Notes: generated from the letters alone by a model not told the origin. A DNA stretch of 39,442 bases from Anaerolineales bacterium (GCA_026996855.1 JALWJZ010000084.1:1-39442); one strand, 5' to 3'; shown: positions 7,018 through 14,308, numbered from the stretch's first letter. Made by a program: numbers and translations.

Positions 7018-7322
7018 CAGGAAAAGGTCCGGCCTGGGAGGAAATGGCGAGCGCAAGGCCCCTTCGCTTCTTTGGGTGCGGGGGGTTGTGGGTGCCCTCC
7101 AAGAACGGAGGGCGGGTTCCATCAGGCGTTTTGCATGTTCGAACAAAGACGCACAGAGCCACGGAGAACCCGGAGTATCCGCTGGAGAAGACCAAGGTTT
7201 CCTTTGTGTTCTCTGTGCCTCCGTGAGAAAATGCCATGGCTTTTGCCGCTTTTGTTGGATTTTGAAAAACGCGAGGGGTTCCATTGTTCCATTTTGTGTG
7301 CGGAAAAATCCCGGCGGCGGAG
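7018..7322. other. Divergent intergenic region with degenerate repeats
   Basis: No coding signal on either strand. It holds a seven-bp hairpin (GCCCTCC / GGAGGGC, 7094-7113). Two degenerate word clusters built from ACAAAG, GCACAGAG and CACGGAG lie at about 7143-7170, and in inverted form at about 7202-7228 (CTTTGTG, CTCTGTGC, CTCCGTGAG). These look like decayed tandem or inverted repeats between the two divergent genes. Confidence 0.5.
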
Positions 7323-7328
7323 TATAAT
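7323..7328 (+). promoter_or_regulatory. -10 element for the thioredoxin gene
   Basis: A perfect TATAAT lies 41 bases before the thioredoxin ATG. The -35 region at 17-bp spacing is weak (GGAAAA-like). Placed correctly to drive the trx-scpA-mscS-lysC-asd run. Confidence 0.45.
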
Positions 7329-7369
7329 GAGGAAGTCTTGTGAAAAGGGGTTGTTGAGGAGGAAACGGT

Positions 7370-7690
7370 ATGTCCCTTCCCCATGTCACGACGGAAACTT
7401 TCGAACAGGAAGTTCTGCAATCGCCGGTTCCGGTGTTGGTGGAATTCACGGCGGAATGGTGTGCGCCCTGCCGCCAACTGGAACCCATTTTGCTGGAACT
7501 GGCCCAGGAATGGTTGGGGCGCATCAAAATCGTGGCCTACGACGTGGACCAGGATCCGAAATTCGTGCTCAAAAACCGCATTTTCGGCGTGCCGACCTTG
7601 GTGCTCTATGTGAACGGCCAGGCCAAGGAACGCATCACGGGGTTGCGGCCCAAAGGGCATTTGGTCAAAAAGTTCGAGCGCTATCTGTGA
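7370..7690 (+). CDS. trxA: Thioredoxin-family protein
   Basis: A 106-residue cytoplasmic thiol-disulfide oxidoreductase. The active site is W30-C31-A-P-C34, a WCAPC variant of WCGPC. The cis-proline loop GVPT (Pro75) and the LVEFTAEW and VAYDVDQDP strands are intact. No signal peptide. The start has GAGGAGG about eight bases upstream. The Ala in the CxxC motif, and the presence of a single Trx fold, fit thioredoxin or a close thioredoxin-like reductant. It is followed by terminator-like structures and then scpA. Confidence 0.88.
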   Translation: MSLPHVTTETFEQEVLQSPVPVLVEFTAEWCAPCRQLEPILLELAQEWLGRIKIVAYDVDQDPKFVLKNRIFGVPTLVLYVNGQAKERITGLRPKGHLVKKFERYL

Positions 7691-7707
7691 AAGCCCGGGG
7701 TGCGTGA

Positions 7708-7790
7708 AAAGGCGCATACGCGCCTTTCTCTGAAGCGTTTTTGCTACGAGGACCGCCAGACTCCGAAAGGGGTTTGGAGGCGCTTTTTTT
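7708..7790 (+). terminator. Terminator region after the thioredoxin gene
   Basis: AAAGGCGC-ATAC-GCGCCTTT forms an eight-bp hairpin at 7708-7727. A second, less regular structure (CTCC...GGAG with CGC...GCG around it) ends in seven T at 7784-7790. Together they are a plausible factor-independent stop for thioredoxin transcripts before scpA. Confidence 0.5.
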
Positions 7791-7825
7791 GTTCGGGAGC
7801 AATTGGCCGGCGAGGAGGGCTGAGG

Positions 7826-8584
7826 GTGGCCGGGTGGAGTGTGTTTTCCCCGGTACGTCATTATGAGGTAAGGCTTCCGGAATTTGAGGGGCCGCTGGAT
7901 GTACTGCTCCAACTCATCGAAAAGGCGCAATTGGACATCACCAAAATCGCGTTGGCTCAGATTACCGACCAGTTTCTGGCGTACATCCAAACCATGGAGC
8001 ACCGCTCCCCGGAAGAGGTGTCCGCGTTTTTGGTGGTGGCCGCTCGGTTGGTGCAAATCAAATCCGAAGCGCTCCTGCCTCGACCTTCCCCGCAGGAAGA
8101 AGACGAAGAGGACCCCGGCGAGGCGCTGGTTCGCCAACTCCTGGAATACCGCCGCTACAAGCAAGCCGCGGTCTGGTTTCAGGAACGCATCGCGCAAGGG
8201 GTTCGGGTGTATCCTGGCCCGGGGGTTCGTATTCCCCTCACTCCGGCCTTGTTGGACCTGGAAGGAATGACGCTGGAAGGGTTGGTAGCGGCCGCGCGGC
8301 GGGTGTTGGGTCCGCCTTCGCACCTGCGGCAGCGGGTGCTGAAACTGTCCTATGTTCCTTTGCGAGATTTGATGCGTTCCCTGCGCCGTACCTTGCACCA
8401 GGCCGTGCGGGTTTCCTTCTTTCAATGGCTCCGCCGTCTTCCCCGGCGCGATCGGGCGGTGGTGGGTGCTTCTTTTTTGGCGGTGCTGGAAATGGTGCGT
8501 CGGCGGGAGGTGGTGGCGCACCAGTCGGAGTTGTTTGCGGACATCTGGCTGGAGCCTCGGGCGGTGCATGGGGACGAAGAGTAG
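7826..8584 (+). CDS. scpA: Segregation and condensation protein A (ScpA)
   Basis: Kleisin subunit that bridges SMC dimers with ScpB in chromosome condensation and segregation. The N-terminal family signature YEVRLPEFEGPLDVLLQLIE is present, followed by ITDQFLAYI and the conserved VVAARLVQIKSEALLP. The C-terminal winged helix reads VVGASFLAVLEMVRRREV...QSELFADIWLEP. The GTG at 7826 has GAGGAGG about seven bases upstream and gives 252 residues, normal for ScpA. The frame is open to 7700, but that part is terminator sequence. No scpB follows. The last 134 bases before the divergent tail are duplicated downstream at 8631-8764. Confidence 0.9.
   Translation: MAGWSVFSPVRHYEVRLPEFEGPLDVLLQLIEKAQLDITKIALAQITDQFLAYIQTMEHRSPEEVSAFLVVAARLVQIKSEALLPRPSPQEEDEEDPGEALVRQLLEYRRYKQAAVWFQERIAQGVRVYPGPGVRIPLTPALLDLEGMTLEGLVAAARRVLGPPSHLRQRVLKLSYVPLRDLMRSLRRTLHQAVRVSFFQWLRRLPRRDRAVVGASFLAVLEMVRRREVVAHQSELFADIWLEPRAVHGDEE
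8426..8559 (+). repeat. Direct duplication, copy 1 (inside scpA)
   Basis: This 134-bp segment of the scpA 3' end is repeated at 8631-8764 with only two substitutions seen (T/C in the T-run of CTTTTTT, G/A in TTTGCGGAC). The offset is 205 bases, which puts the second copy out of the scpA frame. Confidence 0.95.
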
Positions 8585-8592
8585 CGAGGTGA

Positions 8593-8620
8593 ATCAAAAC
8601 CCCTTTTTTGGGGTTTTGAT
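8593..8620. repeat. Perfect palindrome between the two scpA copies
   Basis: ATCAAAACCCC-TTTTTT-GGGGTTTTGAT: an 11-bp perfect stem with a six-T loop, starting nine bases after the scpA stop. It could act as a 3' transcript stem in either direction, but no T-tract follows beyond the arm itself. Confidence 0.75.
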
Positions 8621-8630
8621 GCCAGGGCAG

Positions 8631-8795
8631 TGGCTCCGCCGTCTTCCCCGGCGCGATCGGGCGGTGGTGGGTGCTTCTTTCTTGGCGGTGCTGGAAATGG
8701 TGCGTCGGCGGGAGGTGGTGGCGCACCAGTCGGAGTTGTTTGCAGACATCTGGCTGGAGCCTCGCACCCTCGACGGAGACGATGCGGAAACATGA
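8631..8795 (+). pseudogene. Duplicated ScpA C-terminal fragment
   Basis: Bases 8631-8764 repeat 8426-8559 almost exactly. The frame still encodes the ScpA C-terminus (RLPRRDRAVVGASF ... SELFADIWLEPR) and ends in a different tail, TLDGDDAET, with a stop at 8793-8795. It has no start codon or ribosome site of its own and lacks the kleisin N-terminus, so it cannot make a functional ScpA. The tail may be the original scpA 3' end, displaced when the duplication formed. Confidence 0.8.
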
Positions 8796-8847
8796 CCCCG
8801 GTTTGCTTGTATCGATACGTTCATTTCCATCTCTGGGAGGCAGGACA

Positions 8848-9693
8848 ATGTACGAATGGCAGGCAGCGTTGGTGAATTTGTTGGAAGCCTTTTTGCGGTT
8901 TTTGCCCAAACTGGTGGCTTCGTTGGTCATCTTCGTGGTGGCCCTGTACGCTGCAGGGTTGCTGGCCCGTATGGTGGCCGCGGCTTTGCGGCGTCGCCAG
9001 ATTGACCCCGAACTGACCCTGCTTCTGGAACGGATGACCCGATGGGGTATCATCGGCCTGGGGGTTCTGATGGTCTTGCAGCAGGTGGGGTTCAACATCA
9101 CGGCTTTTCTGGCCGGCTTGGGTGTATTGGGTGTGGCCGTGGGATTTGCCCTGCAAGACATCAGCCGCAACCTGGTGGCCGGTATTTTGCTCCTGCTTCT
9201 GCAGCCTTTCGACATCGGCGACGCCATCGAAGTGCAGGGCTATGCGGGCATCGTGGAAGACGTGGACCTGCGGGCCACTTCCATTCGCACCTGGGATGGC
9301 CGCCTGGTTTTGATTCCCAACGCGGACGTGTTCACCAGCGCCCTGGTCAATTACACCAAGGCGGCCAAACGGCGCATTGAAGTGCAGGTGGGCGTGGCCT
9401 ATGGCAGCGATTTGGAAAAGGTGCAACAGGTGGCCCTGGAAGCCATACGTCAGGTGCAGGGCATGGTGGAGGACCCGGAGCCTTTCGTGGTCTTTCACAC
9501 CTTTGGCGAATCGTCCGTGGATTTGACCGTGTACTTTTGGGTGGATACCCAGGCCGTTCACCCCCTTACGGCCAAAAGCCAGGGTGTGAAGGTCATCCAC
9601 GATGCTTTCGAAGCAGCCGGTATTGACATCCCCTTCCCCATTCGCACCGTCTTCTTGCAACAGGCGGAAAGTGCATCGGACGAAGGGCAGTAG
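8848..9693 (+). CDS. Small-conductance mechanosensitive channel (MscS family)
   Basis: Membrane-tension-gated channel that releases solutes on hypo-osmotic shock. The 281-residue product matches E. coli MscS in length. It has TM1 (about 20-42), TM2 (about 64-85) and the glycine/alanine-rich pore helix TM3 (about 87-120; FLAGLGVLGVAVGFALQD). The beta domain follows with FDIGDAIEV, GIVEDVDLRATSIRTWDGR and LIPNADVF, then an alpha/beta domain. The start ATG at 8848 has GGGAGG about nine bases upstream. Longer in-frame starts lie inside the duplicated scpA fragment and are rejected. It precedes lysC by 42 bases. Confidence 0.92.
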   Translation: MYEWQAALVNLLEAFLRFLPKLVASLVIFVVALYAAGLLARMVAAALRRRQIDPELTLLLERMTRWGIIGLGVLMVLQQVGFNITAFLAGLGVLGVAVGFALQDISRNLVAGILLLLLQPFDIGDAIEVQGYAGIVEDVDLRATSIRTWDGRLVLIPNADVFTSALVNYTKAAKRRIEVQVGVAYGSDLEKVQQVALEAIRQVQGMVEDPEPFVVFHTFGESSVDLTVYFWVDTQAVHPLTAKSQGVKVIHDAFEAAGIDIPFPIRTVFLQQAESASDEGQ

Positions 9694-9735
9694 AAAGGCG
9701 ACTTCATCCCCGCTTCTGTTCCAGAGGGCGCGTGT

Positions 9736-11148
9736 ATGGCCACGCTGGTGATGAAATTCGGCGGTACGTCGGTGGGTTCGCCCGAGGCCATGGACCGGGC
9801 CGCGCGTCTGGTGGCCCGGTATCGGGAGACCTGGCCGAACCTGGTGGTAGTCACTTCGGCCCTGGCCGGGGTGACCGACGCGTTGCTTCGCGCGGCGCGT
9901 GAGGCCGTGGCCGGGGACATGGAAGCCGTGCGCCAAATCCGCCGGCGCCTGGAAGACCGGCATCGAGCAGTGGTGGAAGCCTTGCTTCCCCAGGGCACCC
10001 AGGACCCGGTCTGGTTCCTGATTCAAAACCGGCTGGACACCTTCTTCCGCCTGGCCGAAGCCATGGCCGTTTTGGGTGAGGCCACCCCCCGAGGGCTGGA
10101 CGCCATCGCGGCCACGGGGGAACGCATGAGCGCGCCTTTGCTGGCCCGGGTGCTGGAAGTGCGCGGGGTGCCCGCGGTGGCCGTGGATGCGGCCCAAATC
10201 ATCGTCACCGATGACCAACACCAGGCGGCGCATCCGCTGGAAGAACCTACACGCGCCCGTATTCAGGAACGGCTGAAACCCCTGCTGGCGCAGGGGCAGG
10301 TGCCGGTGGTGACCGGGTTCGTGGGGGCTACCGAAAAGGGGGTGACCACCACCCTGGGCCGGGGAGGCAGCGACTACTCGGCTTCCCTCATCGCGGCCTG
10401 GCTCCCCGCCGATGAGGTGTGGATTTGGACCGACGTGAACGGGGTGATGACGGCCGACCCCCGTTTGGTGCCCGAAGCCCGCACCGTGCCCCAACTTTCG
10501 TATCGAGAAGTGGCCGAATTGGCGTATTTCGGGGCCAAGGTGCTGCATCCCAAGACCATCCGCCCTGTGGTCGAGGCCGGCATTCCTCTGCGGGTGCGCA
10601 ATACCTTCGACCCCGACGGCCCCGATACCCTCATCGTGCGGGAGCGCAAGCACGCGGTGCCCGGCCGTATCATGGCTCTGACCACCATTCCCCGCTTGGC
10701 CATGGTCATCGTGGAAGGCCGGGGAATGCTGGGCGTGCCCGGTGTGGCCGCGCGCACCTTCGCCGCGGTTGCGGCCACGGATACCAGCGTGCTTATGATC
10801 AGCCAGGCTTCTTCCGAGCAAAGCATTTGCTTCGTCATTCCCGAGGACACGGTGGAAGGGGTGGTTCAGGCTCTGGAAGATACCTTTCAGCGGGAACTGG
10901 CCCGGCGGGACATCGACCGTATTTGGGCCATGGAAAAGGTGGCCATCGTCACCGCGGTGGGGGAAGGGTTGCGAAACACGCCCGGAGTGGCCGGACGCAT
11001 TTTTGGCGCATTGGGCCAGGCCGGGGTGAACATCATCGCCATTGCCCAGGGGGCCTCGGAGGTGGGCCTGAGCATGGTGGTGGCCCAGGACGCGGCGCAA
11101 AGGGCCCTGCAGGCCCTGCACCCCCTCACCCAGGGCGATGCCGTCTGA
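9736..11148 (+). CDS. lysC: Aspartate kinase
   Basis: Phosphorylates aspartate, the first step towards lysine, threonine, methionine and diaminopimelate. The 470-residue protein is monofunctional. The kinase start VMKFGGTSVG (Lys7) and LVVVTSALAGVTD are typical. Later motifs include TGFVGATEKGVTTTLGRGGSDYSA and VWIWTDVNGVMTADPR. Two ACT regulatory domains follow (from about residue 315: VIVEGRGMLGVPGVAARTF and VAIVTAVGEGLRNTPGVAGR), which predicts feedback control by end products. Ribosome-binding sequence is modest (AGAGGG). asd follows 31 bases after the stop, so the first two pathway steps are cotranscribed. Confidence 0.95.
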   Translation: MATLVMKFGGTSVGSPEAMDRAARLVARYRETWPNLVVVTSALAGVTDALLRAAREAVAGDMEAVRQIRRRLEDRHRAVVEALLPQGTQDPVWFLIQNRLDTFFRLAEAMAVLGEATPRGLDAIAATGERMSAPLLARVLEVRGVPAVAVDAAQIIVTDDQHQAAHPLEEPTRARIQERLKPLLAQGQVPVVTGFVGATEKGVTTTLGRGGSDYSASLIAAWLPADEVWIWTDVNGVMTADPRLVPEARTVPQLSYREVAELAYFGAKVLHPKTIRPVVEAGIPLRVRNTFDPDGPDTLIVRERKHAVPGRIMALTTIPRLAMVIVEGRGMLGVPGVAARTFAAVAATDTSVLMISQASSEQSICFVIPEDTVEGVVQALEDTFQRELARRDIDRIWAMEKVAIVTAVGEGLRNTPGVAGRIFGALGQAGVNIIAIAQGASEVGLSMVVAQDAAQRALQALHPLTQGDAV

Positions 11149-11179
11149 CCTGGAAGGCTTCCCAAAGGAGGGTATGGGC

Positions 11180-12238
11180 ATGGACCAGCGCATTCCCGTT
11201 GCGGTTTTGGGTGCCACCGGTATGGTGGGTCAGCGGTTCTTGTGGTTCCTGGATGGCCATCCCTGGTTTCGGGTGGTGGCTTTGACCGCGTCGGAAGGCC
11301 GGGTGGGTCGGCGCTACGCGGACGCGGTCACCTGGTTGCTTCCCCAGCCCATGCCGGCCTGGGCCGCGGATATGGTGTTGCAGCCCACCACGCCCGAAGG
11401 GGTGGGGGAGGCCCGCCTGGCCTTCTCCGCACTGCCGGCCTCGGTGGCCCGGGAGGTGGAACCCCGGCTCGCGGCCCGAGGCGTGTGGGTGTGCTCCAAT
11501 GCCTCGGCCTATCGCCGGGAGCCCGATGTGCCCTTGTTGGTGCCGGAGGTGAACCCCGAACACATCGTGCTGGTGGAACGGCAGCGCCGGGAGCGGGGCT
11601 GGCCCGCGGCCATTCTCACCAACCCCAACTGCACCACCACCGGCCTGGTGGTGGCCCTGGCCCCCCTGCACCGGACCTTCGGCCTGAAGGGGGTGTTCGT
11701 GGCCACGTTGCAGGCCCTTTCCGGCGCGGGGTATCCTGGAGTGCCTTCCCTGGCCGTGGTGGACAACGTGCTGCCCCACATTCCCGGTGAGGAAGAGAAG
11801 GTGGAATGGGAACCGCGCAAGATTTTGGGCCATTTGGTGGACCAGACGGTGGAACTGGCTCCGGTGCCCATCAGCGCCCATACCCATCGGGTGCCCGTGT
11901 GGGATGGCCACACGCTGGCCGTGAGCGTGGCCCTGGCACGGAACGCAGGGCCGGAGGAAGTGGTGCAGGCCTTGGCTTCGTACCAGGCCCCGGAGGCAAC
12001 CCGAGACCTTCCCAGCGCGCCCCGGCCGGTGATTCTCGTGCGCACCGAACCGGACCGACCCCAGCCCCGCCTGGACCGGGATACCGGCCGAGGCATGACC
12101 ACGGTGGTGGGCCGGGTGCGGCTCGACCCCCTGGGCGGCGTCAAATTCACGGTGCTGAGCCACAACACGGTGCGGGGCGCGGCCGGAGGTGCAGTGTACA
12201 ACGGCGAGTGGCTGGCCCGTTATCTGGGCTGGCGGTGA
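11180..12238 (+). CDS. asd: Aspartate-semialdehyde dehydrogenase (archaeal/fungal-type)
   Basis: Reduces aspartyl phosphate to aspartate semialdehyde with NADPH, right after LysC. The 352-residue protein has the NADP-binding start VAVLGATGMVGQRF, SNASAYR, and the catalytic Cys151 in LTNPNCTTTGLV. His236 in SAHTHRVPVWDG is the likely general base, and the C-terminus has FTVLSHNTVRGAAGGAV. These motifs place it in the archaeal/fungal-type branch rather than the E. coli type. Two ATGs lie six bases apart; the one at 11180 is eight bases after GGAGG and is preferred to the one at 11174. The frame is open back into lysC. Confidence 0.95.
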   Translation: MDQRIPVAVLGATGMVGQRFLWFLDGHPWFRVVALTASEGRVGRRYADAVTWLLPQPMPAWAADMVLQPTTPEGVGEARLAFSALPASVAREVEPRLAARGVWVCSNASAYRREPDVPLLVPEVNPEHIVLVERQRRERGWPAAILTNPNCTTTGLVVALAPLHRTFGLKGVFVATLQALSGAGYPGVPSLAVVDNVLPHIPGEEEKVEWEPRKILGHLVDQTVELAPVPISAHTHRVPVWDGHTLAVSVALARNAGPEEVVQALASYQAPEATRDLPSAPRPVILVRTEPDRPQPRLDRDTGRGMTTVVGRVRLDPLGGVKFTVLSHNTVRGAAGGAVYNGEWLARYLGWR

Positions 12239-12252
12239 GTGGATGTGTCCTG

Positions 12253-12289
12253 AAAAAACAGGGCCGCCGAAGGGCGGCCCTGTTTTTTT
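12253..12289. terminator. Bidirectional intrinsic terminator
   Basis: AAAAAACA-GGGCCGCC-GAAG-GGCGGCCC-TGTTTTTTT: a perfect GC-rich stem with a GAAG loop, flanked by A and T runs. It can stop transcription from asd (plus) and from the ferredoxin gene (minus), which converge here. Confidence 0.93.
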
Positions 12290-12307
12290 GTCGAAATATG
12301 CTGGGTA

Positions 12308-12718
12308 TCAACCAACCGCGTCGTAGCCCATACCCTCGCTGAAGTAGCGGGCGTTGGCTTCGATGTCGGGCGTGAGGTCCACTTCCTGCCCGGCTTCCAG
12401 TACGATGGTGCAGGGGATGACCTCCTCTTCGCCTTTGGTGTTGGTGTGGGTGTAGGGTTCGCCGCCTTCGCATTCGGCCACCGGCAGGCTGATGCGCTCG
12501 CCGCCCTTGGCCACATAGGGCGCGGGAACTTCATCCTCGGGGAAAATGGCTTCGAAAGGACACTCGGGTACACAGGCGCCGCAGTCGATGCAGGTGTCGG
12601 GATCGATATAGTACAACGGCCACTCCTCCACCGGCTTGCCCGGCACGATGCATTCCACCGGGCAGACCTCTACACAGGCCGCATCGCGCAGGCACAGGCG
12701 GGTAATTACGTGCGTCAT
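12308..12718 (-). CDS. Ferredoxin with two iron-sulfur binding motifs and a C-terminal extension
   Basis: A 136-residue cytoplasmic electron carrier. The Cys are at 9, 15, 19, 23 and at 43, 46, 49, 53. The second set is a classic CxxCxxCxxxCP (CIDCGACVPECP). The first is C-x5-C-x3-CP-x2-C, so it lacks the CxxCxxC of a standard 4Fe-4S site and resembles the 3Fe-4S half of seven-iron ferredoxins, with the first loop two residues shorter. An approximately 70-residue acidic tail of unknown role follows residue 65. The start has GGGAGG upstream. It sits beside the SUF locus but has its own promoter and terminator. Confidence 0.9.
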   Translation of the reverse strand: MTHVITRLCLRDAACVEVCPVECIVPGKPVEEWPLYYIDPDTCIDCGACVPECPFEAIFPEDEVPAPYVAKGGERISLPVAECEGGEPYTHTNTKGEEEVIPCTIVLEAGQEVDLTPDIEANARYFSEGMGYDAVG

Positions 12719-12787
12719 GGGAACCCTCCCTTAGACGAAAGTTTGGCGGCCCCTGGCGTTGCAGGCCGCATTGCTGTGTCTTTAGTG

Positions 12788-12818
12788 ATTATAACCCCAT
12801 TCTACAAAAAAGTGTCAT
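12788..12818 (-). promoter_or_regulatory. Promoter of the ferredoxin gene
   Basis: Minus strand: ATGACA (12813-12818) and a perfect TATAAT (12788-12793) with a 19-base spacer, about 70 bases before the ATG. The long spacer suggests moderate strength. Confidence 0.55.
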
Positions 12819-12828
12819 CCACTCCCTT

Positions 12829-12872
12829 AAAAATCCGAACGGCTCGGCGCAAGTCCACGCCGGGCCGTTCGG
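12829..12872 (-). terminator. Terminator of the sufR-DUF59 operon
   Basis: Minus strand: CCGAACGGC plus CGGCG pair with CGCCG plus GCCGTTCGG (one-base bulges, eight-base loop), followed directly by ATTTTT. It lies 82 bases after the DUF59 stop and just before the ferredoxin promoter. Confidence 0.85.
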
Positions 12873-12954
12873 GGGGAGGGGAGGCTTTGGGGAGGATAAG
12901 GCCGGGTTTCCAAAAATAAAAGTCGAGGCTGTGCAAGGAATGGGGCGCGCTCGT

Positions 12955-13404
12955 TTACCACCACAGGCCCCATTGCTTGAGGATGTCGCCATCCTCGAGC
13001 ATGGACATGTCCCACACCTCTTTGCCCAATTCCAAAGTGGTGGGTTTCTTGACCACCATTTCTACTTTTTGACGGGCCATCTCCAGCAGGGCCGGCCCGT
13101 AGGGGCAGAAAGGCGTGGTGAGAATCATGGTGACTTTGGCTTCGTCGTCGGTGACCTGGACGTTGCGTACCAGGCCCAGCGCGATGACGTCCACGCCCAA
13201 TTCCGGGTCCACCACGGTGCGCAGGGCCTTTTTGATTTCTTCGGCCAGTTGCGGGTCCTGATCCTCCAGATCCCATCGGGGTCGGTTGGTCCCGATGGTT
13301 TCCGGTGAAGGCGGCTGTGCCGTGGCCGTGGAAGAGGAACCCGGGGTTGGGCCGGATGTAGAAGGGGTTTGTTCGGGGGTGTTGGGGCGTTGTTCGTCGT
13401 TCAT
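12955..13404 (-). CDS. DUF59/MIP18-family iron-sulfur assembly protein (SufT-like)
   Basis: Proteins of this family help mature Fe-S proteins (SufT) or oxygenase subunits (PaaD). The 149-residue product has a Pro/Thr/Ser-rich disordered N-terminus (about 1-48). The DUF59 domain follows: IKKALRTVVDPELGVDVIALGLV, VTMILTTPFCPYGPALLEMA with the conserved Cys, and a C-terminal strand region. The ATG at 13404 overlaps the stop codon of the upstream regulator gene (ATGA), so the two are translationally coupled. Its position in the SUF locus supports a SufT-like role over PaaD; the exact client proteins cannot be told from sequence. Confidence 0.85.
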   Translation of the reverse strand: MNDEQRPNTPEQTPSTSGPTPGSSSTATAQPPSPETIGTNRPRWDLEDQDPQLAEEIKKALRTVVDPELGVDVIALGLVRNVQVTDDEAKVTMILTTPFCPYGPALLEMARQKVEMVVKKPTTLELGKEVWDMSMLEDGDILKQWGLWW

Positions 13405-14039
13405 ACCAACTGCTCCTCCAGGGTGGTTTCTTCGATGGTTTTCGGAATCACGTAGATGCATTCCTGCGCGCCGGTCAACATGCACTGCACCCGGGTGGCA
13501 TCCACGTCCAGCATTTCGGCAATCAGGGTCGCGTCCAGGGTGCATACCTCGGGGTGTTGCTGACCCAGTTCCAGATAGGGGCACGCCATTTCGCGAATGA
13601 CGTAGCGGTCCCCCTGGTTTTCCCATGTGACGATGAACCCTTCCCTGCGGAGGAGTTGGGTCAGCAGGTTCAACCGCTCCTCGGTGGTCATCATCTCCAA
13701 ATCCTCGATTTCCGAGGCCATTTCCTGGGCCATTTGGATGAAGACCTGGGCCACCAGGTTGCTGGGCACCGTGGCCTTCAAATGCTTGAGGAGTTTGGAA
13801 GCCAGCCGGATGTATCGGGTAGGGAATTGTTCCAACCCCTTTTCCGTCAGGTAGTACACCCGCCGAGGACGGCCAACCCCGTGGCGTTCTTCTTCCGATG
13901 CAATCAGGCCCGCGGCTTCCAGTTTGAGCAGGTGATGCCGTACCGAGACCGGGTTGATGTCCAACTCCCGGGCCAGTTCTTTGATGGTGGTTCGTCCTTT
14001 TTCAAAAAGCAAATGCAAGATTTGATCACGTGTTTTCAT
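13401..14039 (-). CDS. sufR: SufR-like iron-sulfur transcriptional regulator
   Basis: A 212-residue winged-helix regulator. The DNA-binding domain occupies about residues 1-70 (TIKELARELDINPVSVRHHLLKLEAAG then GRPRRVYYLTEKG). The C-terminal domain has four Cys, at 153, 166, 186 and 194. Cys153 and Cys166 are separated by 12 residues, as in the Fe-S-binding region of cyanobacterial SufR. SufR represses suf genes when holding its cluster. Here it is divergent from sufCBD and overlaps the DUF59 gene, the usual place for a local regulator. The ATG at 14039 has GGGAG close upstream and a leader of about 140 bases. Ligand and sign of control are inferred from the family. Confidence 0.87.
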   Translation of the reverse strand: MKTRDQILHLLFEKGRTTIKELARELDINPVSVRHHLLKLEAAGLIASEEERHGVGRPRRVYYLTEKGLEQFPTRYIRLASKLLKHLKATVPSNLVAQVFIQMAQEMASEIEDLEMMTTEERLNLLTQLLRREGFIVTWENQGDRYVIREMACPYLELGQQHPEVCTLDATLIAEMLDVDATRVQCMLTGAQECIYVIPKTIEETTLEEQLV

Positions 14040-14188
14040 CGCTCCCGCACCTTTTTGAAGAATTTTCTTCGCGCCTGTTTTGAAAGGGTACCAGAGTCGT
14101 GGTTCGCACCTGCATCGTCGAGAATGGAGGTGGCGCGTTTTGATGTCTCAAGGGCCGAGAGGCCGCCGAATTTGGCAAGACTGCCCTC

Positions 14189-14217
14189 AGTATACCAAAG
14201 GGCCGGGCGCGGGTCAA
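14189..14217 (-). promoter_or_regulatory. Promoter of sufR-DUF59
   Basis: Minus strand: TTGACC (14212-14217), 17-base spacer, TATACT (14189-14194). It predicts a start near 14182 and a long leader of about 143 bases before the sufR ATG. Its -35 is 26 bases from the -35 of the opposing suf promoter. Confidence 0.75.
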
Positions 14218-14243
14218 TATTTTAGATTTTTGGCTTACAAATG

Positions 14244-14272
14244 TTGACTGGCCTGTCCGTTGTCTGTATAAT
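14244..14272 (+). promoter_or_regulatory. Promoter of sufC-sufB-sufD-dps
   Basis: TTGACT (14244-14249), 17-base spacer, TATAAT (14267-14272), with TG next to the -10: a near-consensus housekeeping promoter. The ATG of sufC is about 30 bases after the predicted start. CAAATGTTG overlaps the -35 and forms a small interrupted palindrome (CAA / TTG). This is a possible regulator contact. Confidence 0.85.
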
Positions 14273-14308
14273 CGGGGCAGTCTATCCTCGGCAAAAGGAG
14301 TCATAACC

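Noticed and set aside
8671-8847. Longer N-terminus for the MscS channel, beginning inside the duplicated scpA fragment
   Set aside because: The extra residues are an out-of-frame reading of scpA sequence and are unlike MscS. The ATG at 8848 has GGGAGG and gives the usual length.
8821-11217. Minus-strand open frame of 798 codons opposite mscS and lysC
   Set aside because: Composition rich in His, Gly and Gln, typical of the antisense of a GC-rich gene; no start signals; the plus strand carries two well-supported enzymes.
14026-14125. Short upstream frame (about 29 codons, MQVRTTTLV...) overlapping the sufR start
   Set aside because: It has no Shine-Dalgarno sequence and no sign of coding constraint. 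A leader peptide is possible but unsupported.
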